Source: Mycobacterium asiaticum
Lineage (GTDB): Bacteria > Actinomycetota > Actinomycetes > Mycobacteriales > Mycobacteriaceae
Reading direction: 5' to 3'
NCBI RefSeq assembly: GCF_001673315.1
Contig: NZ_LZLQ01000018.1
Span: 1-55,616 of the forward strand
Length of the DNA: 55,616 nt
The notes beneath the pieces are model-generated. The model saw only the letters and a program-made list of their open reading frames with translations. It did no database searches and was not told where the DNA came from. The position numbers were made by a program, and so were the translations under genes. The stretch's first letter is position 1. Every line of letters starts with the position of its first letter. Of this stretch, positions 21,779-31,447 are shown one piece after another.

Positions 21779-21959
21779 CTTCGCCCACCTTTCGACTATG
21801 CCCGCCAGCCGCCGAATATTACTGTGCCTCAACGTAATTGAGTCTGCGATCGCGCCTACCGGCCGAACGCCCAACGGTGGGCGAGAAAGCGCCAGGCATT
21901 AAAAATCGAATATCCCGTATGTGCCTGTAGCCAACTTCTCTTATCTATAGTGAGTGACC
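21779..21959 (+). promoter_or_regulatory. Short intergenic region before the acyltransferase gene
   Basis: 181 bases with no gene. The A/T-rich TTATCTATAGT at 21941-21951, ending eight bases before ATG 21960, could hold a -10-like element of a leaderless or short-leader transcript. This is weak evidence from sequence resemblance only. Confidence 0.25.
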
Positions 21960-24278
21960 ATGCGCCAGTCCGACAGCATCAAATCGAGCGAGTCCGACGG
22001 CGTCAGCACCACTCAAACCAGCGGCAGCCCCACCGAAACCAATGGCAGTCCCGCTGAAACCAGTGGCAGTCCCACTGAAACCGCCGTTCTTCCCGCCCCC
22101 GACGCGCAGGCGAAGCGCACGCCGCAGAGCGGGTTCCGCAACGACATCGAGGGCTTGCGCGGGTTCACACTGCTGGCGATCGTCGGCTGGCACATTTCCA
22201 TGCCGGGTGTCAGTGGTGGCTTTGTGGGCCCCGACATCTTTTTCGAGATCTCGGGCTTCGTCATCACCGGGCAGCTCTGGCGGCAGGTCAGCACCACCGG
22301 GACCGTCGGGCTGCGCAAGTTCTATGGGGCGCGTTCGCGCCGACTACTGCCGGTATCGGCCACGATCGGCGTTGTCACCGCCATCGCCGCGGCCGTCTTG
22401 CTACCGGTCGTTCAGGCCCAAAGCGCGCTGAAGGACGCGATCGCCTGTGCGTTGTATGTTCCGAACTTCTGGTTCATCGTCCAGCAGGTCGACTACTTCT
22501 CCGGCGGCGCGCCCTCGCCCTTCCAGCATTACTGGACGCTAGGCGTGGAGGAACAGTTCTATCTGCTGTGGCCGCCGATGATCGTCGGCTTGGCCTGGCT
22601 GATCCGGCGGTTGCGTCGGCGCAAGAAGCCAGGAACACCTCCGTCGAAAACCCCGTACCTGGTGCTGGTGACGTTCGTCGCGGTGTCGTCGTTCGTGGTG
22701 TCGTTACTAGTCACATACGTAATGCCGCTTGCGGCGTATTTCTCGCTTTTCACTAGGGCCTGGCAGTTGGCTCTCGGCGCACTGGTGGCTCTGACGGCCG
22801 AGTACTGGAGCCGGCTCCCCGCAAGAGCCGCGGTAGCCGTTGGGTGGGTGGGGACGGCCATGGTGCTGTGGGCCTGTACCGCCTTCACTCCCGACATTCC
22901 CTATCCGGGGACGGCCGCGCTATTGCCCGTGCTGGGCACAGCGTTGTTGCTCGGCGCGGGCTGCTCGACACCATCGCAGGGCGCTGGGCGCCTGCTGGGA
23001 TGGTCGCCGATGAGGGCGATCGGACGGCTGTCGTACTCCTGGTACCTGTGGCACTGGCCGGTCCTGGTCTTCGCGCCGATCCTGGTTGGACACCCGCTGG
23101 GACTGCTCGGCAATTTCATCGCGGCCGTCGTCGTCTCGGGCGGGCTGGGATGGCTCACGCTGCGTTTCATCGAGAACCCACTGCGCTACGCCGGCCCGCT
23201 GCACAAATCACCGGGAAAGAGTCTGGCCGTTGGTGGTTTTGCCACCGCACTGGCCGCGTGTGTGGGCGTGGCGCTGCTGATGTGGGTGTCTTCGTTACCG
23301 ATGCCGGTCGCGGTGGCGCGTGGCGCGGCGATGCCGGCGCTCACAATCAAAGCGCCGCCCGTGCCCACCGGGGACGACGCGGCGGCCTACGACGTAGCGG
23401 TACAGAACGTGTTCGCACAGGTGCAAGCCGCGGTCGCGGAATCTGCCGACCTGAAAGCCGTGCCGTCCAACTTGAATCCGTCACTTGCCGGTGCGGCAGG
23501 CGAACTCGGCAAAATGATGTTCGACGGTTGTCTGCGCCTACCTGTCCAGGCCGGCCAGCCTGAGTGTGCGATGGGCGACAAGAGTTCCAAGACGACGGTC
23601 GCCGTGATCGGCGACTCGCACGCCTCGATGTGGATTCCGGCCTTCGAGCAGGTCGGCAAGCAGCGGCCCTGGCGGATCGAAACGATGGCAAAGGCAGCCT
23701 GCCCGATGCTCGACCTACCCATCGCCAACCGCTTTGTGGCCCCGATCGTTGAATACCTGCAGCACTGCGAACAGTGGCGCGGACAGGTCATGGACCGGTT
23801 GCGTGCCGAGCATCCAAAGTTGGTCGTGTTGAGTGTGTTCCGCGGGTACACCGCCACCCACAGCAACGGCTTCCTATCGGGTTTCTCGTCGTACGATCCG
23901 GCATGGGTCGACAGCCTGACCCGCCTCACGCAACAGTTGCGCGGGATTGGCGCGAAAGTTCTGGTGCTCGGGCCGCTTCCGCATCTGAACACCGCGGTAC
24001 CCGGGTGCCTGTCAGAACATCTCGATGACGCGACGGCCTGCTCGCCACCCATGTCAACAGCGTTCGACCGGCCGGGCATCGCGGCCGAGGCCGCAGCGGT
24101 CAAAGCCGGTGGCGGACAATACATTGAACTCGAGCAATTGTTCTGCACCAAGAACCGCTGCCCGGTGATCGTCGGCAACACCCTGGTCTACGTCGACGCC
24201 GGTCACCTGACGCTGGAGTATTCCCGGCTGTTGGCGCCGGCAATGGCGGCGCTGGCCGACCGCGCATTGCACGGCTGA
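21960..24278 (+). CDS. OafA-type membrane acyltransferase fused to an SGNH domain
   Basis: 772 residues from ATG 21960 (an in-frame GTG at 21954 is also possible). The first about 40 residues are polar and contain three 7-residue repeats of the type SGSPTET. Then comes an acyltransferase-3 domain with about ten membrane helices (about 55-440): RNDIEGLRG near the start, and the VGWHISMPGVSGGFVGPDIFFEISGF block in which the catalytic His lies in VGWH. A periplasmic SGNH domain follows: GDSHASMW near residue 547 gives the Ser block, and DAGHLT near 755 gives the Asp/His pair. OafA-type proteins O-acetylate or O-acylate surface glycans and lipids, so this enzyme probably acylates an LOS sugar or acyl chain outside the membrane. 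The stop lies in a 13-base tandem repeat. M. tuberculosis has no such gene between mmpL12 and fadD25. Confidence 0.9.
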   Translation: MRQSDSIKSSESDGVSTTQTSGSPTETNGSPAETSGSPTETAVLPAPDAQAKRTPQSGFRNDIEGLRGFTLLAIVGWHISMPGVSGGFVGPDIFFEISGFVITGQLWRQVSTTGTVGLRKFYGARSRRLLPVSATIGVVTAIAAAVLLPVVQAQSALKDAIACALYVPNFWFIVQQVDYFSGGAPSPFQHYWTLGVEEQFYLLWPPMIVGLAWLIRRLRRRKKPGTPPSKTPYLVLVTFVAVSSFVVSLLVTYVMPLAAYFSLFTRAWQLALGALVALTAEYWSRLPARAAVAVGWVGTAMVLWACTAFTPDIPYPGTAALLPVLGTALLLGAGCSTPSQGAGRLLGWSPMRAIGRLSYSWYLWHWPVLVFAPILVGHPLGLLGNFIAAVVVSGGLGWLTLRFIENPLRYAGPLHKSPGKSLAVGGFATALAACVGVALLMWVSSLPMPVAVARGAAMPALTIKAPPVPTGDDAAAYDVAVQNVFAQVQAAVAESADLKAVPSNLNPSLAGAAGELGKMMFDGCLRLPVQAGQPECAMGDKSSKTTVAVIGDSHASMWIPAFEQVGKQRPWRIETMAKAACPMLDLPIANRFVAPIVEYLQHCEQWRGQVMDRLRAEHPKLVVLSVFRGYTATHSNGFLSGFSSYDPAWVDSLTRLTQQLRGIGAKVLVLGPLPHLNTAVPGCLSEHLDDATACSPPMSTAFDRPGIAAEAAAVKAGGGQYIELEQLFCTKNRCPVIVGNTLVYVDAGHLTLEYSRLLAPAMAALADRALHG
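22018..22080 (+). repeat. 21-bp in-frame repeat, three copies, in the acyltransferase N-terminus
   Basis: Three imperfect 21-base units encode SGSPTET, NGSPAET, SGSPTET. They sit in the cytosolic N-terminal tail before the first membrane helix. Confidence 0.75.
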
Positions 24279-24294
24279 CGGGCACGGCTGACGG
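24269..24294 (+). repeat. 13-bp perfect tandem duplication across a stop codon
   Basis: GCACGGCTGACGG occurs at 24269-24281 and again at 24282-24294. The first copy contains the TGA stop of the acyltransferase gene (24276-24278); the second fills the gap to the convergent fadD25 end. Confidence 0.85.
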
Positions 24295-24307
24295 GCTTGT
24301 CCGCCCG

Positions 24308-26056
24308 CTAAGCGTCCAGACGGGAAAAGCCGTTCTGCCGGTAGATCTCGACGCACTGGGCGCGCCTCGGTTTACCGCTGGTGGTGATCGGAATCGAACC
24401 CTGTGGCACCAGAACAAGATCGGATGCGCTCAGCCCGTGGCCCTTTGAAATGGCCGACGTCACTTCACGTTTCACGACGCCGTACCGCTCGTTCGCCTCC
24501 TCTGGCGACTCTTCCTTCTGTTTGAGTTCGATGACGGCGACGAGCTTTTCCACCCCGTCCTGCGGAACCGCGATCGCCACACAGCGGCCGGGGCTGATCG
24601 TCTGGATGGTCGCCTCGATGTCGTCCGGAGAGTGGTTGCGTCCGTAGACGATCAGCAAGTCCTTGATGCGGCCCACGATGAACAACTCGCCGTCGGAATA
24701 GAACCCCGAGTCCCCGGTCCGCAGCCACGGCCCTTCCGGTGTGCCGGGGGTGGGGTTGACGATTGATGCGCCGAAGGTATACGCGGTGGTTTCGGGATTG
24801 TTCCAATAGCCCGAGGCGACATTGCCGCCGTGCACCCAGATCTCGCCGACAGTCCCTTCCCGGCACTCGATGCTCGTGTCCGGATCGACGATGCGCACTT
24901 CCTGCGTGTCGACCACACCATAGCTGACAAGCGGTGTGCTGCTTTCGCTTTCGGACACGACGGCGTGACCGTCCGGAAGTTTCGCCGAATCGAAATGGAC
25001 AATCTTGGGTGCTTCGCCGGCTTGCCGGGTCGCGACATACACGGTGGTCTCGGCCATCCCATAGGACGGACGGATCACCTTCGGATCGAGCCCGAACGGG
25101 GCAAACCGGTCGATGAACCTCTTCACTGTGACCGGCTGAACCCGCTCGCTGCCGTTGAGGATCGCGTGAATGCCACTCAGATCCATACCTTCGAGGTCTT
25201 CGTCCTTGGTTTTGCGCGACGCGAGGTCGAACGCAAAGTTTGGCGCGGCGGTGAATCCGAGGGTGTTCGTCGCGAGCATCTGCATCCACCGGGCCGGCCG
25301 CTGCAGGAACCCAATGGGGCTGGTCAGCTTGGCCGGCATCCCGGTGAGGATCGGCATGATCAATCCCAGGATGAAACCCATGTCGTGATAGAACGGCAGC
25401 CAGGACACCACCGTTGATCCCGGCGGCGCGAGCTTGCCGTAGACGCCGTAATAGGCCGTCATGATCTGTTCGAAGTTGGCCATCAGGTTCTTGTTCGAAA
25501 CCATGACGCCGGCCGGTGTGCGCGTGGAGCCGGACGTGTACTGCAGGTAGATCGTGTCCGGCTGGTCGTATTTAGCGCGCGACGCCGCGCCCGGCCGACC
25601 GTCCAACTCGAGCCGGTCGAGTTCGATGATTTGCGTCTTGACGTCGCCGGGCTGCTCCCGCACGTACTCGGCGACGGTGTCGACGATTCCCGAGGAAGTG
25701 AAAACGACAGCGGGCGAGGTGTCGGCCAATACCGACGCGGTGCGTTCGTCGTGCGCCCCCCCCATCGGAACTGAAAGCGGCACCGCGATCACGCCGGCAT
25801 GCAGGGAAGCGAGAAAACTCACGATGTAATCGAGGCTCTGCGGAGCCAGAATTAACGCTCGGTCCCCCGTGGTGGCATTCTCCCTGATCAACGCGGCAAG
25901 GTTGAGCATCCGCCGATACAGCTGTGACCAGGTGAGAGATATTTCAACGCCGTCCCACGACTGGTCGAAGTCGATGTATGTGAGCGCAATGTCGTTGGGC
26001 TGCAGACTTGCACGCTCGCGCACGACATTGGGAAGTGAGGATTCAACCACGGACAA
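24308..26056 (-). CDS. fadD25: FadD25-like fatty acyl-AMP ligase
   Basis: 582 residues. AMP-binding motif LQYTSGSTRTPAGV at about 171-184 and the early SVPMGGAHDER stretch are typical of mycobacterial FAAL-type FadD proteins (FadD25, 26, 28, 32), which make acyl-adenylates and hand them to PKS carriers instead of forming acyl-CoA. Later motifs WLRTGDSGFYSDGELFIVGR and KDLLIVYGRNHSPDDIE are intact. It starts at TTG 26056 with AAAGGT seven bases upstream; the reading MSVVESSLP matches FadD25. It should activate the starter for Pks5. It is convergent with the OafA-type gene and divergent from the next acyltransferase. Confidence 0.94.
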   Translation of the reverse strand: MSVVESSLPNVVRERASLQPNDIALTYIDFDQSWDGVEISLTWSQLYRRMLNLAALIRENATTGDRALILAPQSLDYIVSFLASLHAGVIAVPLSVPMGGAHDERTASVLADTSPAVVFTSSGIVDTVAEYVREQPGDVKTQIIELDRLELDGRPGAASRAKYDQPDTIYLQYTSGSTRTPAGVMVSNKNLMANFEQIMTAYYGVYGKLAPPGSTVVSWLPFYHDMGFILGLIMPILTGMPAKLTSPIGFLQRPARWMQMLATNTLGFTAAPNFAFDLASRKTKDEDLEGMDLSGIHAILNGSERVQPVTVKRFIDRFAPFGLDPKVIRPSYGMAETTVYVATRQAGEAPKIVHFDSAKLPDGHAVVSESESSTPLVSYGVVDTQEVRIVDPDTSIECREGTVGEIWVHGGNVASGYWNNPETTAYTFGASIVNPTPGTPEGPWLRTGDSGFYSDGELFIVGRIKDLLIVYGRNHSPDDIEATIQTISPGRCVAIAVPQDGVEKLVAVIELKQKEESPEEANERYGVVKREVTSAISKGHGLSASDLVLVPQGSIPITTSGKPRRAQCVEIYRQNGFSRLDA

Positions 26057-26133
26057 CAGAGTACCTTTGCTGGGGATTCATCTCTGCAAAACGCGGGACC
26101 AGCCTGGTGGATCACACCCGCCGTGATTGCGCC

Positions 26134-27483
26134 GTGGATAATCGCATTACCGTGGACAACCGACTCGCGCACATGGACCAAGTCTCGTTCCTGGGGGTGC
26201 GAGCGCTCGGTTACGGAACGCTGGCGCAGGTGGTCTGGTTGTACAACCGTCAGGTCGATTTCGACGGACTGCGACGTTTTCACCGGAATCTGGGCCACGG
26301 TTTGCTGGGCCGTCGAATTGAGCGTTCTCCGTTGCCTTTCGCGCGCGATCGGTGGGTGGTGTCGAGTGGGCCCGCGAACATCGACGTCGCCGACGCCGCT
26401 CGGTCGCGAGCCGAGGTGAACGATTGGGCCTATGAGCGGGCGTGTTTGCCGATCGATCCGGAGGTCGGTCCCGGATGGCACCTGGGAGTGTTACCAGTAG
26501 CGGACTACGGCGCCGCGGTGACACTGGTGGCCTCGCACACGCTGGTGGACGGACTCGCGTTGTGCCAGGTCATCGCGGATGCTGCCAAAGGCCGGACGCA
26601 TGATCTGGGCTATCCCCCGCCCGCATCCCGAACGCGGCGCAGCGCCGTCCTCGAGGACGCCCGCCTGACGCTCGCATCGATACCGGAACTGGCGAAGGCG
26701 GTGGCGACCATGGTGCGTCTGGCTCGCCAGGACCGCCAAGAACTCGCTTCCTCGATCGCGGCCGCCCCGCCACGTCCACGTGCCGGACGCAGCGAACCGG
26801 TGGTGGTGCCCACCCTGGTCGCGTTCGTCGACGAAGCGCAGTGGGATGCGGGCGCGAAACGGCTTGGTGGTACCAGCAATTCGCTGTTCGCGGGATTTGC
26901 CGCGCGGCTTGGTGTGCGAATGGACCGCCGGCTTGACGACGGATCGCTCACTTTGGCGTTTCCGGTGGGTGAACGCCAGAAGGGCGATACCCGGGGAAAC
27001 GCCCTGACCTTCGCCTCTATTACCGTCGACCCGACGCATGCGGCGTCGGACCTCGCCGAGATCCGAAGCAAGCTGAAATCAGCCTTAACCGAGCTTGCGG
27101 CCAACTCCAACGAATTGTTGGGCACCATTCCGCTGGCCGCCCTGACACCGCCGTGGCTGGCCAGGCGACTGGTCGGGGCGGGCCTGGGCTCCGCTGCCCT
27201 ACCGATCGGGTGTTCCAACCTCGGGCCGCTGGATCCAGCGGCCGCCCGCCCGGACGGCACCGACGCGGACTATGCCTATGGGCGGTTGATTGAGCCCGGC
27301 ATTCCCTTGAGGACATTAGAAAACATTGGCGGGCAGCTGTTCGTCGCGTCCGGTCGGGTCTTGGGAAAGGTGTTCATTACGGTGATTGCCTACCGCCCCG
27401 GTCGGGCCAATACCGCAGCGGAATTGCGCGAACTGGTTTCCAGTACCTTCGCCGAATTCCAGCTGACAGCCGAGATCACGTAG
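26134..27483 (+). CDS. HxxxDG acyltransferase of the PapA/condensation superfamily
   Basis: About 449 residues from GTG 26134; the open frame reaches back to 26008 but that part overlaps fadD25. GTG 26152 and ATG 26173 are alternatives. The catalytic motif is HTLVDG at about 134-139, as in PapA, condensation-domain and wax-ester-synthase-like acyltransferases. The second half ([20 protein letters not shown]) resembles the solvent-channel half of that fold. It is divergent from fadD25 with 77 bases between, so both may respond to the same signals. It differs clearly from the PapA protein at 4467 and could place a second acyl group on LOS. It overlaps the next, convergent gene by eight bases. 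Acceptor and donor unknown. Confidence 0.85.
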   Translation: MDNRITVDNRLAHMDQVSFLGVRALGYGTLAQVVWLYNRQVDFDGLRRFHRNLGHGLLGRRIERSPLPFARDRWVVSSGPANIDVADAARSRAEVNDWAYERACLPIDPEVGPGWHLGVLPVADYGAAVTLVASHTLVDGLALCQVIADAAKGRTHDLGYPPPASRTRRSAVLEDARLTLASIPELAKAVATMVRLARQDRQELASSIAAAPPRPRAGRSEPVVVPTLVAFVDEAQWDAGAKRLGGTSNSLFAGFAARLGVRMDRRLDDGSLTLAFPVGERQKGDTRGNALTFASITVDPTHAASDLAEIRSKLKSALTELAANSNELLGTIPLAALTPPWLARRLVGAGLGSAALPIGCSNLGPLDPAAARPDGTDADYAYGRLIEPGIPLRTLENIGGQLFVASGRVLGKVFITVIAYRPGRANTAAELRELVSSTFAEFQLTAEIT

Positions 27484-28420
27484 TTGCGGTGAGGGAGGCC
27501 CGGAAACGGCGAGCCCGGGCGAATTCCCGAAACGGCGCCTGGCAGAAGGTCTTCAGGCACACCCAGCGCTGCGGGCCCCAGACCACGGCCTGCAACAGCG
27601 AAAGCCACGCGGGTAGCCACCACAGATACGCCAGGGTCCGCACCGTCGCCGAGGAGGCCGGGTCCACCGCCAGCCAGGTGAGAATACGCAGCTGGTCCAG
27701 CCAATACCGCCGCATGGCGAGGTTGCGAGCAGATTCTGTCGACGCAGTGTGGGTGCGCACGGACAACTCCTGCGGCACAAAGCCGACCGCGGAGCGCGAC
27801 ATCAGTCGGTACCAGAGGTCCAGGTCGACGAGCTGATACACGTCGTCGCGAAAAGCGCCCGCTGCCAACGCGAGTCGACGCCGGAACATCACACAGGTTG
27901 GTTCGCCTATCCAGTTGTGCAGCCCACCTCGCGCCGCCATCTGTCTGACCAGCGTCGATCCGCCATTATGCGTTTGGAGGTCCTTGAAGTGCGTATGCAG
28001 GACGCCGTATTGCCGCACAAAGTCCTGGTCGTCGGTCTCCACTTTCCGCGGCGCGAAAGCCATCCCCACGCCGGCATCGTCGAAACACGAAGCCAGCGTC
28101 CGTAGCGCGCCCGGCAGCAGCCAGTCGTCACCGTGCACGAATTGAACGAGTTCGCCGCGCGCGACCTCCAGACACCTGTTGTGATTTCCGTTGAGGCCGA
28201 GCCGAGGTTTATTGCGCACCAGTCGATCCTGCTGTCGCAGCATCCCTGCCGCGACAGCGGCGCAGTCGTCGGTGGAATCGTCGTCGACCACGACGATTTC
28301 GAAGTCGACGCCGTCTTGATCCAAGATGCTGCGTAGGCACCGGGCGATGGTGGCACCATTGTTGTACATCGGCACACAGACCGAGACCGTCGGTGCGCAG
28401 TCAGTGTCGTTGTTGATCAA
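27476..28420 (-). CDS. GT2-family glycosyltransferase (Rv1520-like)
   Basis: 314 residues. N-terminus [20 protein letters not shown], then [13 protein letters not shown] and a GDD motif ([10 protein letters not shown] near residue 99), all typical of GT-A family 2 enzymes. The C-terminal third has a hydrophobic stretch ([15 protein letters not shown], near 270) that may bind the membrane. Its place beside fadD25 matches Rv1520 of M. tuberculosis, a predicted sugar transferase. The start is ATG 28420. The 3' end overlaps the convergent acyltransferase by eight bases. It lies five bases after the minus-strand gene upstream, so the two are likely one operon. Confidence 0.9.
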   Translation of the reverse strand: MINNDTDCAPTVSVCVPMYNNGATIARCLRSILDQDGVDFEIVVVDDDSTDDCAAVAAGMLRQQDRLVRNKPRLGLNGNHNRCLEVARGELVQFVHGDDWLLPGALRTLASCFDDAGVGMAFAPRKVETDDQDFVRQYGVLHTHFKDLQTHNGGSTLVRQMAARGGLHNWIGEPTCVMFRRRLALAAGAFRDDVYQLVDLDLWYRLMSRSAVGFVPQELSVRTHTASTESARNLAMRRYWLDQLRILTWLAVDPASSATVRTLAYLWWLPAWLSLLQAVVWGPQRWVCLKTFCQAPFREFARARRFRASLTATT

Positions 28421-28425
28421 CGTTT

Positions 28426-29196
28426 TTACGGCTCCAGCGGGAAGGTCTGATACGCGACGCCGGTCTTTCTCCAGCCCGGCTTCGGCAGGGTGCCCGGCGG
28501 AAATCGCTTTTGCCAGCCCCGCCCGTGCGTTTTACGCATCCCATGATTCATCACCTGTTCGGCCAGGAATTCGTAGCGCTTGCGGCCGAAGGTGTCTTTC
28601 GCGGTGACGCGCCCGAAGTGGTTGATGTAGGACATTTCCGTGGTGTAGCAACCGAATTTGGCATCGCGGGCACGCAGCACCAGATCAAGGTCGATACCCC
28701 AGCCGTAGCGTCCAAACGTACGCAAGTCCATCCCGCCGATCTCCAGCCAGCACGCGCGGGACAGCATCAAGGCGACGCCCTCGACAGCGGGTACCGACCG
28801 ATAGAACGGTCGTGGCACGTAGTCGGCTGCGTCGACAGGCTTTTCCACTTCCGCACACAAAAATCCGTGGTCGATCATCGGGCCGACAATCCCCGCGTCC
28901 TTCGGGAGCCTGGGATCGAGCAATCCGGTGACAAACCCCTTGGAGATACGCGTGTCGTTGTTCAACGTCATTGCGTGGGAGTAACCCTCGGAGAAGGCAA
29001 CCCGGAAACCGAGTTCGCTGCCCCCGCCCCAGCCCAGGTTTTGACCCGGCGTCATGACCCGTTCGTTGCCGACCTTGGGGTAGTCGCCGCGATTATCGAT
29101 GATGAGGTAGTCGGCGCCCTCACGCTCCAGATCTGTTACCAGAGCGTGCGTGTATTCATGTTGTCCGAATACCGGAACCGTAATCAGCACGGCCAC
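28426..29196 (-). CDS. GT2-like glycosyltransferase
   Basis: About 256 residues from GTG 29196, where the Rossmann-like start [16 protein letters not shown] begins; upstream ATGs at 29259 and 29289 extend it by 21-31 residues without family likeness. Motifs: [25 protein letters not shown] (the NxGwGGG pattern of rhamnosyl/galactofuranosyl-type GT2 enzymes) and LNNDTR. A late Asn-His pattern, [12 protein letters not shown], may be the acceptor site. It precedes the Rv1520-like gene by five bases on the same strand, so both probably act in turn on the LOS chain. The sugar is unknown. Confidence 0.85.
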   Translation of the reverse strand: MAVLITVPVFGQHEYTHALVTDLEREGADYLIIDNRGDYPKVGNERVMTPGQNLGWGGGSELGFRVAFSEGYSHAMTLNNDTRISKGFVTGLLDPRLPKDAGIVGPMIDHGFLCAEVEKPVDAADYVPRPFYRSVPAVEGVALMLSRACWLEIGGMDLRTFGRYGWGIDLDLVLRARDAKFGCYTTEMSYINHFGRVTAKDTFGRKRYEFLAEQVMNHGMRKTHGRGWQKRFPPGTLPKPGWRKTGVAYQTFPLEP

Positions 29197-29325
29197 GGGG
29201 CGACTGTACACCCGGCCGCCGCCGCACCCGCGAGGCCACTTGTGTGTGGTTACTTGCATGGGTGAGATGAGTCGCGTCATGTGCGCCACGAGGGCAACAG
29301 TTGACGCGTCGCGTCAAGGTGACTC

Positions 29326-29540
29326 ATGATTCATGCCCAAAGCCCGAGTGTCATCGTTGAAGTCATCAGTAGCCACCTGTCAGGAACCGAGGCCGCCCGC
29401 GCTCACCGGCTCTCTCGGCAACACATTTACCGGCTATTGCGCCCTACCGCGACGGTGGTCTCGATGCGCTCGACGCCCGCTCCCGCCGCCTCGAAAGCAA
29501 CCCAGGCTGTTCACCCACGAGGACGCCAAATTTTCTCAGT
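29326..29540 (+). pseudogene. Remnant of an IS481-like/integrase-type transposase N-terminus
   Basis: One frame gives a helix-turn-helix: VIVEVISSHLSGTEAARAH then RLSRQHIYRLL. Directly after, in another frame, YRDGGLDALDARSRRLESNP follows. Joined, these match the opening of IS481/IS3-type transposases (HTH, then YR-GGLDALDARSRRP-SNP). A frameshift near 29440 splits them and no catalytic DDE domain follows. It lies between a glycosyltransferase and a methyltransferase, marking a former insertion. Confidence 0.65.
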
Positions 29541-29863
29541 GGCACGCGGCAATTCGAGCGTACTGCCCGGCCGCGTCATTTAGACGGTTGGAAGGTGTCG
29601 CTTTTGGTCTACTACTGCTCGTGGCGCGCTCCATCTTTCGCTACACATCGCTCCTGGCGGCTTTGGCGGCCACGGTGCGCCGTGCCATCGGGGGGCTCAT
29701 CGGCCGGCCGTGACGATTGGGCAATGGTCCGCTCGGTCCGCGATTCACAGCTGTATGCGCGGGCGGACCGCCAGCACGGGGCGCATCTGGCGGGTGACCC
29801 GCTGATCGGGGTATACGGCGCCTACCTACCCGCCGCCTAAAGGTCCCAGTAAGGTAGCCGACC
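29541..29863. other. Non-coding stretch after the transposase remnant
   Basis: About 320 bases. Short open frames exist but none shows family motifs or a convincing start. It probably holds decayed insertion-sequence DNA and the promoter or leader of the methyltransferase gene at 29864. Confidence 0.35.
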
Positions 29864-30724
29864 ATGCCCTCAAAGTTGAATCAGCGGGTCCAGCAGAGAC
29901 TTTTTGCTGCCGGCGTAGCCGTCTCAAAGCAGCCCCCGTTCGTCAAGATCAACTCCAAATACCGCGGTCGTCGGCGCATGCTGCGAGAGCTTGGCCCGGA
30001 GTTGGGGCGAGTAGTGACTTGGGCTGCCTCGGATGCACCAGCCCCGGACGGCGAGCTCGGTGCCATCTTCGCCGAGACGCCGAATGTCCACAAGTGGCTG
30101 CATTACCTCCCGGTGTACGAGTCGGCGCTGCCCCGGGATCGGCCGGTGCGAATGCTTGAGATCGGCGTTGCGCGCGGTGGCTCCCTGCAGATGTGGCGGC
30201 GCTTCTTGCATTCTGAGTCTGTGATTGTTGGTGTCGACATCGAACCGGACACCGCAAAATTCGATGACCCGTCCCGGCAGATCCATGTCCGCGTTGGCAG
30301 CCAGACCGACACCGAGTTTCTTCAGCGAGTGGTCGACGAGTTCGGGCCGTTCGATGTGATCCTAGACGACGGCAGTCACATGAATTCACACATCGTGCAG
30401 TCGTTCCGGTTCCTGTTCCCGAACGGTTTGGCCTCCAATGGGGTGTACGTAGTTGAGGACATCTCGGCGAATTACTGGCGTCCGTACCGGGATGACCGCA
30501 TGTCGTTCCCTGACTTCACAAAATGGTTGATTGACGCGATGCACGCGCATTATCAGCTAGCGCGAGCTGAGGTGTTCTACCGGGCCGGAGGTGAGCATCG
30601 ACTGCGCGAGTTGAAGGTGCCGTTGGCGACGACGCTGGTGGAAAAAGTGTCGTTTTACGACTCGATCGCGGTAATCCATCGGGCGGACGGACAACGGACG
30701 GTGCCGGTCAGCGTCTTTCAATAG
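29864..30724 (+). CDS. CmcI/MycE-type SAM-dependent methyltransferase
   Basis: 286 residues. Motif I MLEIGVARGGSLQMWRRF (about 96-113), acidic motif VGVDIEPD, and LDDGSHMNSH...YVVEDI with the Asp and Glu/Asp residues expected to bind a metal. This pattern is that of Mg-dependent sugar O-methyltransferases such as MycE and of the CmcI family. In an LOS locus the likely role is O-methylation of a sugar hydroxyl. It stands alone in its direction, flanked by decayed DNA on both sides. Substrate is inferred only from context. Confidence 0.85.
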   Translation: MPSKLNQRVQQRLFAAGVAVSKQPPFVKINSKYRGRRRMLRELGPELGRVVTWAASDAPAPDGELGAIFAETPNVHKWLHYLPVYESALPRDRPVRMLEIGVARGGSLQMWRRFLHSESVIVGVDIEPDTAKFDDPSRQIHVRVGSQTDTEFLQRVVDEFGPFDVILDDGSHMNSHIVQSFRFLFPNGLASNGVYVVEDISANYWRPYRDDRMSFPDFTKWLIDAMHAHYQLARAEVFYRAGGEHRLRELKVPLATTLVEKVSFYDSIAVIHRADGQRTVPVSVFQ

Positions 30725-31213
30725 AGTCACCGAAGCCCGGCGACCATGCGTCGTTGTCGGGCCACCGGTGTGGAGTGACGTTTGGCCAAAGAGCCCGATA
30801 CGTCACACCAGGCATTCGCAAGCTCAACGGCCACCACGAGCCTCCGTCGACGCAACGGCATGAAGGCTTAGCGGCAATCTACTCGCGACCATGACGCCCA
30901 GCGGTACCCGGGTCGGTCTGCGCCGCGAACGGCGTGGCGATGGTTAGCGCGATCAGCACTTTGGCCAGGCACGTCGCGTTTGGCGCGTGATGAGCAACTC
31001 GTCGACCCCACGAGAGCGTATCGCGATCGTCGGCCGACGATGTAAGCCACCCGCTCCGCCCGCTCACGGCAACGAGACGCGGGCCTAACTGCCTTGCCCA
31101 GTCGGCCGCGGCCTACTCGCCGTGCGCGCACGCAATTGGGGATCCGCAGGCAGAGTGCCAAGTATTCCAAATACACAATTCTGGCGGCAAACAGTATCAG
31201 CGGCTAACCATAG
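30725..31213. other. Gene-free intergenic stretch
   Basis: About 490 bases with no gene that can be supported. A minus-strand frame (30879-31067) has a protein-like patch (AKVLIALTIATPFAAQTDPG) of unclear origin, possibly more insertion-sequence debris. Confidence 0.35.
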
Positions 31214-31447
31214 GTAATCCGTACCGCGCAAGAACTCCAAGGTTCGTATTCGGATCGAGCCGCACATCGCATTCAGCGAAGCAACGGTTCGGATTCAGCC
31301 GCTCGCTCGATGGATTGGTACCACCACGTCAGCAAACAGGATTGGAGCCCTGATCGTGAGTTCTATACGTGCTCGCGCAATCTGTGGTGGGGCAACCCGG
31401 ATCCGATCATCAAAGACTTCTTGAAAGATTTAACTTCTGCGATTTGA
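31214..31447 (+). pseudogene. Orphan C-terminal fragment of an unknown protein
   Basis: Open reading from just after a TAG (31211-31213) to TGA 31445. Only the last about 45 codons (from ATG 31310) look protein-like, rich in aromatic residues: MDWYHHVSKQDWSP, then YTCSRNLWWGNPDP and IIKDFLKDLTSAI. No start region or domain precedes it, so it looks like the tail of a lost gene. It could instead be a genuine 45-residue ORF. Family not recognised. Confidence 0.35.
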
